Below are positions 51,801-55,960 of a stretch of 64,000 nt of DNA, in pieces. A program made the translations under genes and the position numbers. Numbering within the stretch: the first letter of the stretch is position 1; every line of letters starts with the position of its first letter. Origin of the DNA: Lophius americanus (lineage: Eukaryota; Chordata; Actinopteri; Lophiiformes; Lophiidae). The stretch is from contig JBBDHG010000011.1 of the NCBI GenBank assembly GCA_037951165.1, positions 2,631,001 to 2,695,000 on the forward strand. Direction: 5' to 3'. The notes under the pieces are model-generated. The model worked only from the letters and a program-made list of their open reading frames with translations, did not search any database and was not told the origin of the DNA.

Positions 51801-51832
51801 AGCTTCCGGAGATTTAGTAGTCTGAAGAAAGG
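12738..51832 (-). CDS. scrib: Scribble planar cell polarity protein, 43 coding exons visible, 5' end outside the window
   Basis: Scribble is a LAP-family scaffold at basolateral cortex and junctions. It works with Dlg and Lgl in apicobasal polarity, and through its PDZ domains in planar cell polarity; the zebrafish mutant is landlocked. Joined exons give 1,914 codons plus TAA. In window numbering, LRRs run to about residue 345 and the LAP-specific region to about 371. An acidic linker with RLIRKDTPHYKKHFKI runs to about 660. PDZ1 is about 662-752 (GGLGISIAGG), PDZ2 793-882 (RGLGFSIAGG), PDZ3 934-1023 (GPLGLSIVGG) and PDZ4 1030-1120 (EKLGISIRGG). Then come a Glu/Arg-rich helical stretch and a long Ser/Pro tail ending RRSLEAAMPT. 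All junctions are GT-AG except one GC donor, and every phase joins. About 50 N-terminal residues, which include the known palmitoylated cysteines, are missing. Candidate cassette exons are listed separately. Confidence 0.96.
13586..13622 (-). repeat. tRNA-like fragment (A-box only)
   Basis: The minus strand reads TAGCTCAGTGGGTAAAGC, which fits a Pol III A box of a tRNA or tRNA-derived SINE. No B box follows, so it is not a functional tRNA gene. Confidence 0.4.
13986..14013. repeat. CA microsatellite
   Basis: About 28 bases of (CA)n with one interruption. Confidence 0.9.
14191..14245 (-). CDS. scrib: scrib exon w42
   Basis: SPDTVDEIQFINDDSSNT, beginning like SPDFAEEL of mammals. Acceptor GTCTTTCAG, donor ACACAG|GTGAGC, ends in phase 1. 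Confidence 0.9.
14246..16872 (-). other. scrib intron w41-w42
   Basis: 2.6 kb intron. Besides the Tc1-like element at 15845-16402 I see only AT-rich unique-looking sequence. Confidence 0.75.
15845..16402 (-). mobile_element. Tc1/mariner-like transposon relic with both ends
   Basis: One end reads ATCAATCAGCCTTAACATTC and the other ATGATGTTATGGCTGATCA, roughly inverted copies of each other. Minus-strand fragments between them (for example WFAVVSTHQR) resemble the helix-turn-helix part of fish Tc1-like transposases (YAVVSTYQKW). The catalytic part is missing. Length is about 560 bases. Confidence 0.65.
16873..16947 (-). CDS. scrib: scrib exon w41
   Basis: 25 codons: SLSSKKFDYRQFAAIPSSKP then VYDIQ. 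It matches SGKKFDYRAFAALPSSRPVYDIQ of mammals. Acceptor CCTTCTAG after a long C/T-rich stretch, donor ATCCAG|GTATTG. Confidence 0.97.
16948..17454 (-). other. scrib intron w40-w41, with long pyrimidine tract
   Basis: From 16950 to about 17125 the plus strand is strongly purine-rich, so the transcript is pyrimidine-rich just upstream of the w41 acceptor. Open frames here arise from that low complexity. Confidence 0.8.
17455..17492 (-). CDS. scrib: scrib exon w40 (short)
   Basis: 38 bases: Glu, then LSPRGLTSPGRL, the counterpart of TSTSPGRL in mammals. Acceptor CCCGACAG, donor AGGCTG|GTAAG. Phase 1 in, phase 0 out. Confidence 0.9.
17493..19119 (-). other. scrib intron w39-w40
   Basis: 1.6 kb, AT-rich. 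No gene or named repeat is recognised. Confidence 0.75.
19120..19259 (-). CDS. scrib: scrib exon w39
   Basis: Completes Arg, then MKSLEQDALKAQMVIAKSRD and LTESPSPAPTPSPTPME. It matches MKSLEQDALRAQMVLS and APSPAPTPSPTP of mammals. Acceptor TTCCTGTAG, donor GGAAG|GTAGGC, ends in phase 1. Confidence 0.97.
19825..19974 (-). CDS. scrib: Candidate scrib cassette exon (50 codons)
   Basis: 150 bases, phase 2 at both ends, between w38 and w39. It keeps Arg at each junction and encodes PYGLEEDVRQYEQDLAKRLY, QARVRASQGTPEAPQPL and a Ser/Ala run. The first half looks like an amphipathic helix. A C/T-rich tract of more than 100 bases precedes the acceptor GGGGCCTAG. The donor is CTCAG|GTCTGC. The mammalian Scribble I recall passes directly from WRAAR to MKSLEQDAL, so this looks like an extra optional segment. 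Confidence 0.7.
19975..20110 (-). promoter_or_regulatory. Extended pyrimidine tract upstream of the candidate cassette exon
   Basis: The transcript strand is C/T-rich for over 100 bases, with CTCTCT, TCCTTCC and TTTCTC words, ending at the acceptor of exon 19825-19974. Tracts of this kind bind U2AF65 and PTB. Control of this exon by PTB is an inference. Confidence 0.4.
20111..20894 (-). other. scrib intron downstream of w38
   Basis: AT-rich intron sequence without a recognisable gene or repeat. Confidence 0.7.
20895..21077 (-). CDS. scrib: scrib exon w38
   Basis: LISVYPAESAAPIRTAKAER, RHQERLRMQSPE and LSPAE-like MSPAEKRALEAEKRAMWRAA. It matches PVRTAKAERRHQERLRVQSPE of mammals. Acceptor TCTCGTCAG, donor GCACG|GTAAAT. 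Phase 2 at both ends. Confidence 0.96.
21171..21260 (-). CDS. scrib: scrib exon w37
   Basis: Completes Gly, then PSSVDGKGDSQRNSLEDSFR and MEQRPNSMT. Acceptor GTGTGTAG, donor ACTGG|GTAATT. Phase 2 at both ends, so skipping keeps the frame. Confidence 0.85.
21348..21567 (-). CDS. scrib: scrib exon w36 (acidic stretch)
   Basis: Completes Glu, then RKFEQRAREYLMDEDEEDEE, an acidic run, KVLLDGVEYNVEPV and a Ser/Tyr-rich end (PPSYSGSS). Acceptor CAACCCAG, donor TCAGG|GTACGT. Phase 1 in, phase 2 out. Confidence 0.92.
21664..21820 (-). CDS. scrib: scrib exon w35
   Basis: SPSPSGKDSPEQRSFRDRQK, YFEIDVKQQ and KPRVSLVGEDDLKKMREE. It matches SFRERQKYFELEV and RVSLVGADDLRKM of mammals. Acceptor CCCTACAG, donor GAAGAAG|GTTTGC, ends in phase 1. 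Confidence 0.96.
22225..22359 (-). CDS. scrib: scrib exon w34
   Basis: 45 codons: PQLNNEVFDDDIDDHDGLAG, then KASSRQDYMSLAAVPRLSK to STELQ. Acceptor GGCCTTTGCAG, donor TTGCAG|GTACC. Phase 0. Confidence 0.8.
22360..23300 (-). other. scrib intron w33-w34
   Basis: Holds the candidate exon 22886-22936 and a 34-base segment (22980-23013) with good splice sites that would cause a stop if included. Nothing else is recognised. Confidence 0.7.
22886..22936 (-). CDS. scrib: Candidate scrib cassette exon (17 codons)
   Basis: 51 bases encoding DPYGVRNNLHLMQPSPE, phase 0 at both ends, between w33 and w34. Acceptor ATGACCCACAG, with a weak pyrimidine tract, and donor CCAGAG|GTGAAT. No homolog is recognised. 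Confidence 0.45.
23301..23411 (-). CDS. scrib: scrib exon w33
   Basis: 37 codons: PGAPSPNSPDEFPMNVKQAY, KAFAAVP and LEPPQ. It matches SPPSPDELPANVKQAYRAFAAVP of mammals. Acceptor CCCTGCAG, donor CCGCAG|GTAGGC. Phase 0. Confidence 0.94.
23412..24110 (-). other. scrib intron w32-w33
   Basis: The first 120 bases next to w33 are pyrimidine-rich on the transcript strand. A plus-strand open frame at 23749-24012 has no ATG at its start and no recognisable similarity. Confidence 0.7.
24111..24233 (-). CDS. scrib: scrib exon w32
   Basis: 41 codons: TRPGSIQPVGRVWQSSSPAT to SPFNTQTS. Acceptor CATCCACAG, donor ACCTCT|GTAAGA. Phase 0. Ser/Pro-rich. Confidence 0.75.
24234..24886 (-). other. scrib intron w31-w32
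   Basis: About 650 bases, AT-rich. Nothing recognised. Confidence 0.75.
24887..24940 (-). CDS. scrib: scrib exon w31
   Basis: 18 codons, AGIHYTSTPTAKEDTSSS. Acceptor AATTTTGCAG, donor TCATCT|GTGAGT. Phase 0 at both ends, so it could also be optional. Confidence 0.65.
25441..25494 (-). CDS. scrib: Candidate scrib cassette exon (18 codons)
   Basis: 54 bases encoding LSHHSSNSSLCGARETRF, phase 0 at both ends. A long C/T-rich tract ends CCCACCCTTAG, and the donor GCTTT|GTAAGT fits U1 well from +1 to +6. It inserts in frame between w30 and w31. No homolog is recognised. Confidence 0.55.
25675..25746 (-). CDS. scrib: scrib exon w30
   Basis: 24 codons: SAPSDFTRTDSPVKEAPYSP then TIQP. Acceptor TTTTTCCAG, donor CAACCG|GTGAGC. 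Phase 0. Proline-rich tail. Confidence 0.75.
25747..26375 (-). other. scrib intron w29-w30 (GC-AG)
   Basis: 629 bases with GC at the 5' end and AG at the 3' end on the transcript strand. No other feature is seen. Confidence 0.65.
26376..26801 (-). CDS. scrib: scrib exon w29 (large Ser/Pro-rich exon with GC donor)
   Basis: 142 codons from FPTSVKVAGPMESPLQAQYG to QLQPWLFSK, Ser/Asn-rich with ENPFLVANRRGKGRP near the end. Acceptor CTCCCGTCCAG. Phase 0 is kept only if the donor is the GC site AGCAAG|GCAAGC, which fits the AAG|GCAAG consensus of GC-AG introns. Without splicing, the frame runs 20 codons further to a stop ending at about 26286. The VKVAGPMESP start resembles GGKMAESP of mammals. 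The rest has no mammalian counterpart that I recall. Confidence 0.8.
27016..27500 (+). pseudogene. hAT transposase fragment with BED zinc finger
   Basis: The frame from 27034 reads SGFEPNEKGEPINLEEAICR, ICGKSVLVKSFNTTNLRNHL and GGHH. This gives the C-x2-C...H-x4-H arrangement of a BED finger, as in ZBED/hAT transposases. The frame breaks at about 27265. Other frames carry YIAREMLLFNIVEKTAFKE and LPKAAVPKLYNEAKDDILKE, which resemble the next part of the same proteins (TVEK-GF and LPSRK-IP-LY). It is a decayed insertion, antisense to scrib. Confidence 0.75.
28579..28614 (-). CDS. scrib: Candidate scrib microexon (12 codons)
   Basis: 36 bases encoding LSASKLDLRLKQ, in phase 0 at both ends. Acceptor GCCTCTGTTCTAG and donor AAGCAG|GTGTGA. 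It would insert in frame between w28 and w29. No homolog is recognised; the support is splice sites and phase only. Confidence 0.35.
29641..29721 (-). CDS. scrib: scrib exon w28
   Basis: NIHTGPLKLDYKTLAALPTT then SLQKINR. PLKLDYKTLAALP corresponds to PLKLDYRALAAVP of mammals. Acceptor TCTCTCTAG, donor AACAGG|GTAAG. Phase 0. Confidence 0.93.
29722..30655 (-). other. scrib intron w27-w28
   Basis: About 930 bases, AT-rich. Nothing recognised. Confidence 0.75.
30656..30712 (-). CDS. scrib: scrib exon w27 (charged helical segment)
   Basis: 19 codons, ERMRLEREEATRLLEEETE, continuing the Glu/Arg-rich helix of the preceding exon. Acceptor TGGTGAAG after a long pyrimidine-rich stretch, donor ACTGAG|GTGAG. 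Phase 0. Confidence 0.8.
30713..31277 (-). other. scrib intron w26-w27, with pyrimidine tract
   Basis: C/T-rich on the transcript strand across about 30720-30970. The minus-strand open frames at 30506-30987 reflect this low complexity and read across w27. Confidence 0.75.
31278..31355 (-). CDS. scrib: scrib exon w26 (charged helical segment)
   Basis: DLKSLVQESEMVREASQWER then EEMEKV. Probably alpha-helical. Acceptor GTTTAAAG, donor AAAGTG|GTGAGT. Phase 0. Mammalian Scribble as I recall it lacks this part, so it may be optional. Confidence 0.8.
31356..31856 (-). other. scrib intron w25-w26
   Basis: 501 bases. No gene or repeat recognised. Confidence 0.75.
31857..31976 (-). CDS. scrib: scrib exon w25
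   Basis: ASPGIIANPFATGIVRKNSM, ESISSIDRDLSPEE and MDIMQK. The NSMESISSIDRDLSPE block matches vertebrate Scribble after PDZ4. Acceptor TTTTTTAG, donor CAGAAG|GTACGC. Phase 0. Confidence 0.96.
32189..32377 (-). CDS. scrib: scrib exon w24 (PDZ4 C-terminal part)
   Basis: VSSSGAAARDGRLQVGMRIL, EVNNHSLLGMTHTEAVRVLR and LVMLVCDGFDPRRVASVE. Acceptor TCAAACAG, donor GTGGAA|GTAAG. Phase 0. Confidence 0.96.
32660..32776 (-). CDS. scrib: scrib exon w23 (PDZ4 N-terminal part)
   Basis: EIIIQKQPGEKLGISIRGGA then KGHAGNPFDSTDEGIFISK. Acceptor CCCTTAAAG, donor TCCAAG|GTTCTT, a weak +3 to +6 match. Phase 0. Confidence 0.96.
32860..33036 (-). CDS. scrib: scrib exon w22 (PDZ3 C-terminal part)
   Basis: VIPLGLACQSGLRVGDRILE then VNSIDLRHATHQEAVRALL to PSPPGMQ. 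Acceptor TCATTCCCAG, donor ATGCAG|GTAATG. Phase 0. Confidence 0.96.
33130..33240 (-). CDS. scrib: scrib exon w21 (PDZ3 N-terminal part)
   Basis: EVILMKSGGPLGLSIVGGSD to EPGVFISK. GPLGLSIVGGSDH is typical of Scribble PDZ3. Acceptor CCAAACAG, donor TCAAAG|GTAAA. Phase 0. Confidence 0.97.
33241..33658 (-). other. scrib intron w20-w21
   Basis: 418 bases. Nothing recognised. Confidence 0.75.
33659..33907 (-). CDS. scrib: scrib exon w20 (PDZ2 end and PDZ2-PDZ3 linker)
   Basis: INGVDMTEARHDQAVALLTG to ALLVERD completes PDZ2. A Pro/Ser-rich linker (AHSPPPPEPSDSPDQEEE) follows, up to EDEYPIE. Acceptor TTGATCCAG, donor ATTGAG|GTGAG. Phase 0. Confidence 0.95.
33908..35588 (-). other. scrib intron w19-w20
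   Basis: 1.7 kb. It includes an ACCTTCGCCAAGGAAGGAGA motif near 34460, recalling a common fish repeat, followed by (ATT)n. No gene is seen. Confidence 0.7.
35589..35669 (-). CDS. scrib: scrib exon w19 (PDZ2 middle)
   Basis: GIYISRIAEGGAAHRDSTLH then VGDRVIS. Acceptor TGTTTATAG, donor ATCTCT|GTGAGT. Phase 0. Confidence 0.96.
35670..37149 (-). other. scrib intron w18-w19
   Basis: 1.5 kb, with a long hairpin at 36122-36168 and an 18-base A run at about 36485. The 131-codon plus-strand frame at 36245-36640 has no similarity that I recognise. Confidence 0.7.
36122..36168. repeat. Inverted repeat / hairpin
   Basis: GCAAAGATGTGATT (36122-36135) pairs perfectly with AATCACATCTTTGC (36155-36168). 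After one A/A mismatch, GATTC pairs with GAATC, leaving a 7-base loop. The stem has 19 base pairs. Too short for a typical microRNA precursor unless the flanks pair too. Confidence 0.7.
37150..37467 (-). CDS. scrib: scrib exon w18 (PDZ1 end, linker, PDZ2 start)
   Basis: 106 codons. VNGVDLHEAEHHTAVEALRS closes PDZ1. The conserved RMVEPENAITTTPLRPEDDY linker follows. LSTCLIRNDRGLGFSIAGG then opens PDZ2. Acceptor GCTATCTCAG, donor GACACG|GTGAG. Phase 0. Confidence 0.97.
37582..37659 (-). CDS. scrib: scrib exon w17 (PDZ1 middle)
   Basis: GIFISRVSEEGPAARAGVKV then GDKLLE. Acceptor CTGTTTAG, donor TTAGAG|GTAAA. Phase 0. Confidence 0.97.
37735..37824 (-). CDS. scrib: scrib exon w16 (PDZ1 N-terminal part)
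   Basis: 30 codons: HTLTIQRQTGGLGISIAGGK then GSTPYKGDDE. GLGI is the carboxylate-binding loop. Acceptor AATTTGCAG, donor GATGAG|GTAAG. Confidence 0.97.
38462..38957. mobile_element. Non-autonomous DNA transposon (MITE-like)
   Basis: The ends read AATTAGGGCAACATTGA and TCAGGGTGGCCCTAATA, imperfect inverted copies. Inside lie repeated CGAGAATAAAGTCGTAATTT-type words (38510-38580) and the complementary TTACGACTTTTTCTCATAAA (38880-38900), plus a GT microsatellite. No coding capacity. Confidence 0.55.
38783..38812. repeat. GT microsatellite
   Basis: About 30 bases of (GT)n with two interruptions, inside the MITE-like element. Confidence 0.9.
40272..40334 (-). CDS. scrib: scrib exon w15 (pre-PDZ1)
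   Basis: GVSFDQVNNLLIEPARIEEE and E, the conserved lead-in to PDZ1. Acceptor CCTAACAG, donor GAAGAG|GTCTGT. Phase 0. Confidence 0.96.
40335..42041 (-). other. scrib intron w14-w15
   Basis: 1.7 kb. No gene or named element recognised. Confidence 0.7.
42042..42404 (-). CDS. scrib: scrib exon w14 (acidic linker with conserved HYKKHFKI block)
   Basis: 121 codons. Starts PTVHFAEEPIIRGGDEEEDG, then EKQRLIRKDTPHYKKHFKI and KLPKPEAVAALLQGF, which are strongly conserved in Scribble, then acidic and Gln-rich sequence to NSSQAK. Acceptor TTCTCCAG, donor CAAAG|GTAAAC. Phase 0. Confidence 0.96.
42550..42735 (-). CDS. scrib: scrib exon w13 (linker)
   Basis: DKRLSDLSNQSHESQVSNST to EMEVEYIE, 62 codons, Ser-rich and then acidic. 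Acceptor TGGTTTTAG, donor TTGAG|GTGAA. Phase 0. Confidence 0.93.
42890..43015 (-). CDS. scrib: scrib exon w12 (linker)
   Basis: GLQRRATPHPSELKVMKKVI to EAESHDLK, 42 codons. The RRATPHPSELKVMK block matches vertebrate Scribble. Acceptor GATTTCAG, donor TAAAG|GTATG. Phase 0 at both ends. Confidence 0.95.
43183..43313 (-). CDS. scrib: scrib exon w11 (linker)
   Basis: ENLLQNSVDDSWTDSNLNRV then SVIQFQEET and an acidic run ending EAAAERR. Acceptor TTACTACAG, donor CGCAGA|GTGAGC, ends in phase 0. SVIQF is conserved in vertebrate Scribble. Confidence 0.94.
43596..43762 (-). CDS. scrib: scrib exon w10 (last LRR and LAP-specific region)
   Basis: Completes Arg, then LQNLPFALTNLNLKAMWLAE and QPMLKFQTEDD to CYLLPQQPSPSL. 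MWLAENQSQPMLKFQTE is typical of LAP proteins. Acceptor TTTGTCCAG, donor CTCG|GTGAG, ends in phase 1. Confidence 0.96.
43763..44210 (-). other. scrib intron w9-w10
   Basis: 448 bases. Nothing recognised. Confidence 0.75.
44211..44410 (-). CDS. scrib: scrib exon w9 (LRR)
   Basis: 66 codons from SLPRSLGKLKKLTNLNADRN to HVLDVAGN, almost three LRRs. Acceptor CTCTCAAAG, donor AACCG|GTAACC, ends in phase 2. Confidence 0.96.
44547..44665 (-). CDS. scrib: scrib exon w8 (LRR)
   Basis: Completes Gly, then CLKQLSILKVDQNRLTQLTD to VLTENLLQ. Acceptor GTGTCCAG, donor TTACAG|GTACC. A Cys stands where I expect Gln (GQLKQLS) in mammals. Confidence 0.95.
45105..45225 (+). repeat. Dispersed fish repeat fragment
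   Basis: Contains TTTCACACCTAGGGAGAGTC, a CATGTTTCTGGACTGTGGAA stretch and GACTCACGCAAATAC. The series recalls a widespread fish repeat (CATTCACACCTACGG... TTTGGACTGTGGGAGGAA). Truncated on both sides. Confidence 0.5.
45538..45700 (+). repeat. tRNA-derived SINE
   Basis: Begins with an A-box-like TGGCTCAGGAGG and a B-box-like TTGTTCGATTTC. A body follows that resembles fish SINEs (TGTCCCTTGCCATGATACTGAGCCTAAAACC, then GTGTATGACTG). Diverged. Confidence 0.55.
45857..46001 (-). CDS. scrib: scrib exon w7 (LRR)
   Basis: ELGNLRRLVCLDVSENRLEE to LEVVPDSI, two LRRs. Acceptor TGTGTGTAG, donor CATAG|GTGAGC, ends in phase 1. Confidence 0.96.
46151..46225 (-). CDS. scrib: scrib exon w6 (LRR)
   Basis: 25 codons: PDTLGALPNLRELWLDRNQL then ASLPP. 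Acceptor ATCTCTTAG, donor CCACCG|GTAAGT. Phase 0 at both ends. Confidence 0.96.
46226..46894 (-). other. scrib intron w5-w6
   Basis: 669 bases. No gene recognised; the plus-strand frame at 46521-46718 is unsupported. Confidence 0.75.
46895..46958 (-). CDS. scrib: scrib exon w5 (LRR)
   Basis: Completes Met, then SLSFLVKLEQLDLGSNELET and L. Acceptor TATATTCAG, donor CTTTA|GTAAGT, ends in phase 0. Confidence 0.96.
47327..47383 (-). CDS. scrib: scrib exon w4 (LRR)
   Basis: Completes Asn, then LANLVTLELRENLLKSLP. Acceptor TTTTTCTAG, donor CCTAT|GTAAGT, ends in phase 2. Confidence 0.96.
47384..48260 (-). other. scrib intron w3-w4
   Basis: 877 bases. C/T-rich on the transcript strand next to w4 (47390-47500), AT-rich beyond 47700. 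Confidence 0.75.
48261..48350 (-). CDS. scrib: scrib exon w3 (LRR)
   Basis: Completes Arg, then LPDGFTQLRALAHLALNDVS to LPNDIG. Acceptor TGCCCCAG, donor GGAAA|GTATG, ends in phase 2. Confidence 0.96.
48351..48903 (-). other. scrib intron w2-w3
   Basis: 553 bases. Nothing recognised. Confidence 0.75.
48904..48982 (-). CDS. scrib: scrib exon w2 (LRR)
   Basis: Completes Asp, then IPEIPESIKFCRALEIADFS to GNPLS. Acceptor CTCTTGCAG, donor CCAG|GTA, ends in phase 2. Confidence 0.96.
48983..51714 (-). other. scrib intron w1-w2
   Basis: 2.7 kb. It contains a GC-richer block (50455-50640) and a possible SINE relic around 51370-51500 (B-box-like GTTTGAATCTC at about 51423). No coding exon is recognised. 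Confidence 0.7.
51715..51832 (-). CDS. scrib: scrib exon w1 (LRR)
   Basis: First scrib exon visible in the window. It reads PFFRLLNLRKLGLSDNEIQR and continues to LVELDISRN, two leucine-rich repeats. The acceptor is CTCCACAG. It starts in phase 0 and ends in phase 1 at AACG|GTAC. In the family, about 53 residues precede PFFRLL, so at least one coding exon lies upstream. Confidence 0.95.
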
Positions 51833-53879
51833 CTGTGGAGAAAGATCATATCACGTTTAAAAAATAATTAAAAATATTCAATTAAGGAATCAAATTCTAT
51901 AATGTTACATTTATAGCAGATGTGAAAATACTGTAAACGAGCAGGGCCACAATTAAGAATGATGTTCACCATCAATTGTCTGCTTTTGTCTGTAACTATA
52001 AACGGTCCATAAAAACTGTTTTATAGAGTTCTCCAGAGTCCTAAGTAACATATTCAAATGTTTTTTTGGCAGACATGCAATTTCAGACTTGAAAATATTA
52101 AATTTAGTAGACTGTAAGACAAGACAAAAGTAGTTGAATCTAACATTTGAGAAGCTGGAATACATGGAAACAAATGACTGATTATCATAAAAACTCTCGT
52201 AGTCTATATTTTCTATCTACAAATCAAATGATCAACTTATAAGTTCAGCATTAATGGTAAGTGGGGTTGGTGCAGTGTGATATTTAACGTTTAAAGACAA
52301 AGTGTCAACATCAGCGTTTCAAACTGACTGCAATTTGAAAACAAAACACATCCTGTATATTCACATAAGAGGCGTCGTCAGAACTGGTTTTCAAAACATC
52401 GAATCATCACATTCCCAAAAACTCAGCTTTATGGCAACGTCAACCAAACATAGTAGCTTTCGATGGCTGGCCTGAGGAGAGAGCTGTGGCTGTAGCGATG
52501 CCAAGTGCTTTCACAAGAACCGGGTTGTTGAACGGAACAGCGTTCAGAAACATTCCTCCGCCAGCCGCACTGTGCGTGTTTGTGTAATCTACTGTTAAGA
52601 TGGACAGACAAGACAGGCTGGCAGGAGAAGAGCATGAATAACGGGCCAAAACTATGCAGTTATTAACCCCTCAATCAGTCCACTGGTCTGCAGCCCACAG
52701 AGGACCCACTGTCTGCCCTGTCAAAAGCCATTCCACTTCCCAGGAAGGCTCTTGAGGATCGTGCCGACTTGGGCTTTCTGGCTTAGGAATTTGTATAAAC
52801 TCATTATTCAGGGATGCTTTCTAACAGACATCCCAAAGCCTGGAGCCTCAACCTTAATTCAAATTAAACCTCAGGCTGTCAGCAATACCCATTAGTGAAC
52901 ACAACCATTGTTTCAATAAATGTATCTACTAAACTGATGTACGTTTTGAGCTCCTCCCTCATGACTAGGTATTAAAAATGCAAACTGACTCAATACAACA
53001 TCCTGTGAGCCTGGTCATTCATTAAGTTACCCAAAGAGAAGAACGCTCCTCAATAACAGTCCTAACTAGTTTTGTATATTGTGTTTAGATTTGGAAGCCC
53101 TACCCAGAATCATTTTGGTAACTTGCTGGGGGTGGAAGACAGAAGTTGTCAGTTCCCAGTATTTGAATATTAGGTCATACTGGCCTCCACACCTGATTGA
53201 GGCAGCAGGAGGAAAGGGCAGAGTCACAGGGGAACAAAGAGGGTGTTAGCTCTAGCAGCAATGTCTGGCAGGTGACAGGTATCAGATGAAAGGAAAAGGA
53301 AACAGGAGCTGTGGGCAACCATGTGACTGGAACCAAGCCCAGATGGGAAGCACCCTGAGGAAGAGTAGCAACCTTTCTGCAAGAGCAGGAGACAACCACA
53401 GATAGAGAGCCTCTCAGGAAACAAGTCACCTGAAAACATTTTGCACATACAGAAACAGGGTTGTGTAGTATATCTTGACTACGGTGACATCTTAAAGGTT
53501 GTTTAAACGACTTGACATTCAAGAGTCCATGCTCTCATTACCTAGTGTGACAATGTCAGACTACTGCTTTCACGTGCCGGTGGTTTGAATACAAAAAGGT
53601 GGATGATGCTGAAAGGATTTGTTTCAATCAAAGGCGCCTCCTCATCCAAATTGTTCAAACATCTTCGGACCAAACACCGGTCAGATTATGAAAAGCTCCA
53701 AAGAGTCAATTGCCCATGAGAGACCTAAACCAGCTAAGACACAAGCACAGAAACACACGTAGCAAACTTTGGCTGAATCAATAAGCAAAATAAAAAGGGC
53801 TCTGGGACAGGAAAAGTAAGAGATGGCAAGATATAAATGCCATCACAAAGCATATTGAAAAGATGTTCTGTTGCCCAGA

Positions 53880-54085
53880 GGCAGCGGCGGCTGTCCATTT
53901 AGTGGAAAGTTGGTGGTTTCAAACCTTGGCCCCTGAAGTCTTAATGGTAAAGTGTCCTTGTGCAAAATTCTGAAAATGGCTTTGCTCCAAGGAGTGGTCA
54001 ATGGTTGATCATTAACAGCGAGAATAATTCTTTATTCTGATTGAAGATTCTGTGTGAACGGTTTACGAGAGTTGTTATCTAATAG
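53880..54085 (+). repeat. tRNA-derived SINE relic
   Basis: Carries GTGGAAAGTTGGTGGTTTCA with a B-box-like end, CCTTGGCCCCTGAAGTCTTA and AAGTGTCCTTGTGCAAAATT. This is the order seen in common fish SINE bodies (TGTCCTTGGGCAAGACACTGAACCCC). Degenerate. Confidence 0.6.
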
Positions 54086-54407
54086 GATCCGGTGTTTACA
54101 TGCATAAGCCATGAAGCCATGATAAGCAATGGAGGGCGAAAGCAGGCCCAAGAAAGCCTTATCGGTACCTTATGATGTGTGATCTTACTATTGTATGGCT
54201 GTGTTGTGTAATCCTTGCTTAGCTAGCAGAGATTTTAGTTTGGCTGTTAAAAAAAACTTTGGTTAGTAAGAACTCCTTCAACATCATGGTAAGTGACTTT
54301 AAAAGAAGAAACATTCCATTACACAATTTATCCTGAACACAGATCAGTTGGGGCATTTCTATTCCACATGAAACATTTATATGAAGCATTTCTTATTATG
54401 ATTGGGC

Positions 54408-54520
54408 TAGGGGTGTAATGATTCACCCATCCATACCGGTATATCAGTTTGTTGAACAATGATCCAATCAAATCGATGTAAAGTCAAAATACCGATATAT
54501 AGGCTTTTTTAAGCTCCACT
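54408..54520. mobile_element. hAT-type MITE end
   Basis: GGGGTGTAATGATTCACCCA followed by ATACCGGTATATCAGTTTGT and a later ATACCGATATAT. This is the texture of hAT terminal sequences in fish (GGGGTGTAACGATTC). The outer boundary on the right is unclear. Confidence 0.5.
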
Positions 54521-55837
54521 TTTATTTTTAAATTACTACTGGCGCACGGCTGCGGTGTTTACCATACACAGGCTCGCTTCCCTATCAGCATACAGACCTG
54601 CGGACCAATGGGAACATCCAGAGGCAGCAGTTTAATTTTGTTCTTTTAATCTGCTCTCCCTGAACGTTAGCGTTCACTTTGGTGGATAAGCCGTTCAAAT
54701 GAGAGATAAAGGCTTCCAGGTGCAATATGAATGTTTACTACCTCACAACAATGTGGAAAATAATTAGCGCTTAATATAGTGGGAATTTCCATATACATGC
54801 TAAACTAGTTAGCATTGACGGCACGACCACAATCAAACAACCAACCATATACAAATAAACTATTTCCCATAACATGTATTTGTCAGTTGAACTTAAAGTG
54901 TTTGTTAATGAGTCGCTGAGTTCTAACGTAACACAAATTAGTCCATGCAAAAAATATATTGTTCCGAAGACATCAAGTCCGAGTGGCTGCTTAGAGAAAA
55001 CCCCAGCTTTTTGTTGATGTTTTGTTCTGTAGGATGTAAAACATTCAGAATTTAATACCTCCCAACCACTGAGCAAGGCACCGATCAGAGCCATGTAAAT
55101 GCAATGTCCTGAAACATAAACATAAACAGTTATGTTCATAATTTAAAGGAAATCAGGGGTCCTTAATGTTAACAGATAAGAAATTATTTTTGTATCTAAA
55201 CATGAAAAATGTGTCACTTTACAGTAAAACACATTAAAATGATTGGGAATCGCCGTTCTCCAGAAATCAGATCGTAACTTCTGAATTGAGATCAACCAGC
55301 CCTATATCAGAGTATTCCTCTCCACTCCTGAACAACTGGACCTCAGACCCCTGACGTGTCCAACCAGCTGAAGTTCTTTCAAATCAAACACTGAAGAAAC
55401 AAAAGTGCTGTTCGGGTCATTGGGTGATTTGGAATAACAAGTGGGTCCAGTGGGATTTAGTGTTCAGCCACTGTCTCTTCATTGAGAGCCAGAGCGGTTT
55501 GCTCAGTCACTCAGGCAGCTATTATAGGACTATCTCTCTGTGTGTGTATGTGCTTAACCATTTTGGGAGCAGTAAGTTATTAGACAAGAACGCCTCATTT
55601 TCTTCATTACTTTGAATGTAAGACTTTTAATGAAAACCCTTGGGAGAGTCATTTTTTCATGGGAAGGGGATGCTTTAAACAGGAGGATTAAGTGGAGTAA
55701 AAAGAAAAAAATGATACAATATCCTCTGGTGACATGGCTAACAGTGTGGGGTCTGATGATCAAATTTGGTAGAAAAAAGAATGAAAGCAGTGTGCACTGT
55801 TTACAAAACAATTTATTGTTTTTTTAGTTTGTTTGTG

Positions 55838-55875
55838 GTCAATATATATATATATATAATATTATTATATATATA
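55838..55875. repeat. AT palindromic microsatellite
   Basis: (AT)n runs on both sides of ATAATATTATTAT; can form a cruciform. Confidence 0.85.
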
Positions 55876-55879
55876 TAAT

Positions 55880-55960
55880 TTTAGCCCACGTGTCAAACTC
55901 AATGCCCACGGGCCACATTTGGCCCTCATAACAACTATATCCGGACAATATATTTTATCC
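55880..55960. mobile_element. hAT-type terminal fragment
   Basis: CCCACGTGTCAAACTCAATG then CCCACGGGCCACATTTGGCC. It resembles the terminus of widespread vertebrate hAT elements (GTGTCAAACTCAAGGCCC-GGGCCA). Confidence 0.55.
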
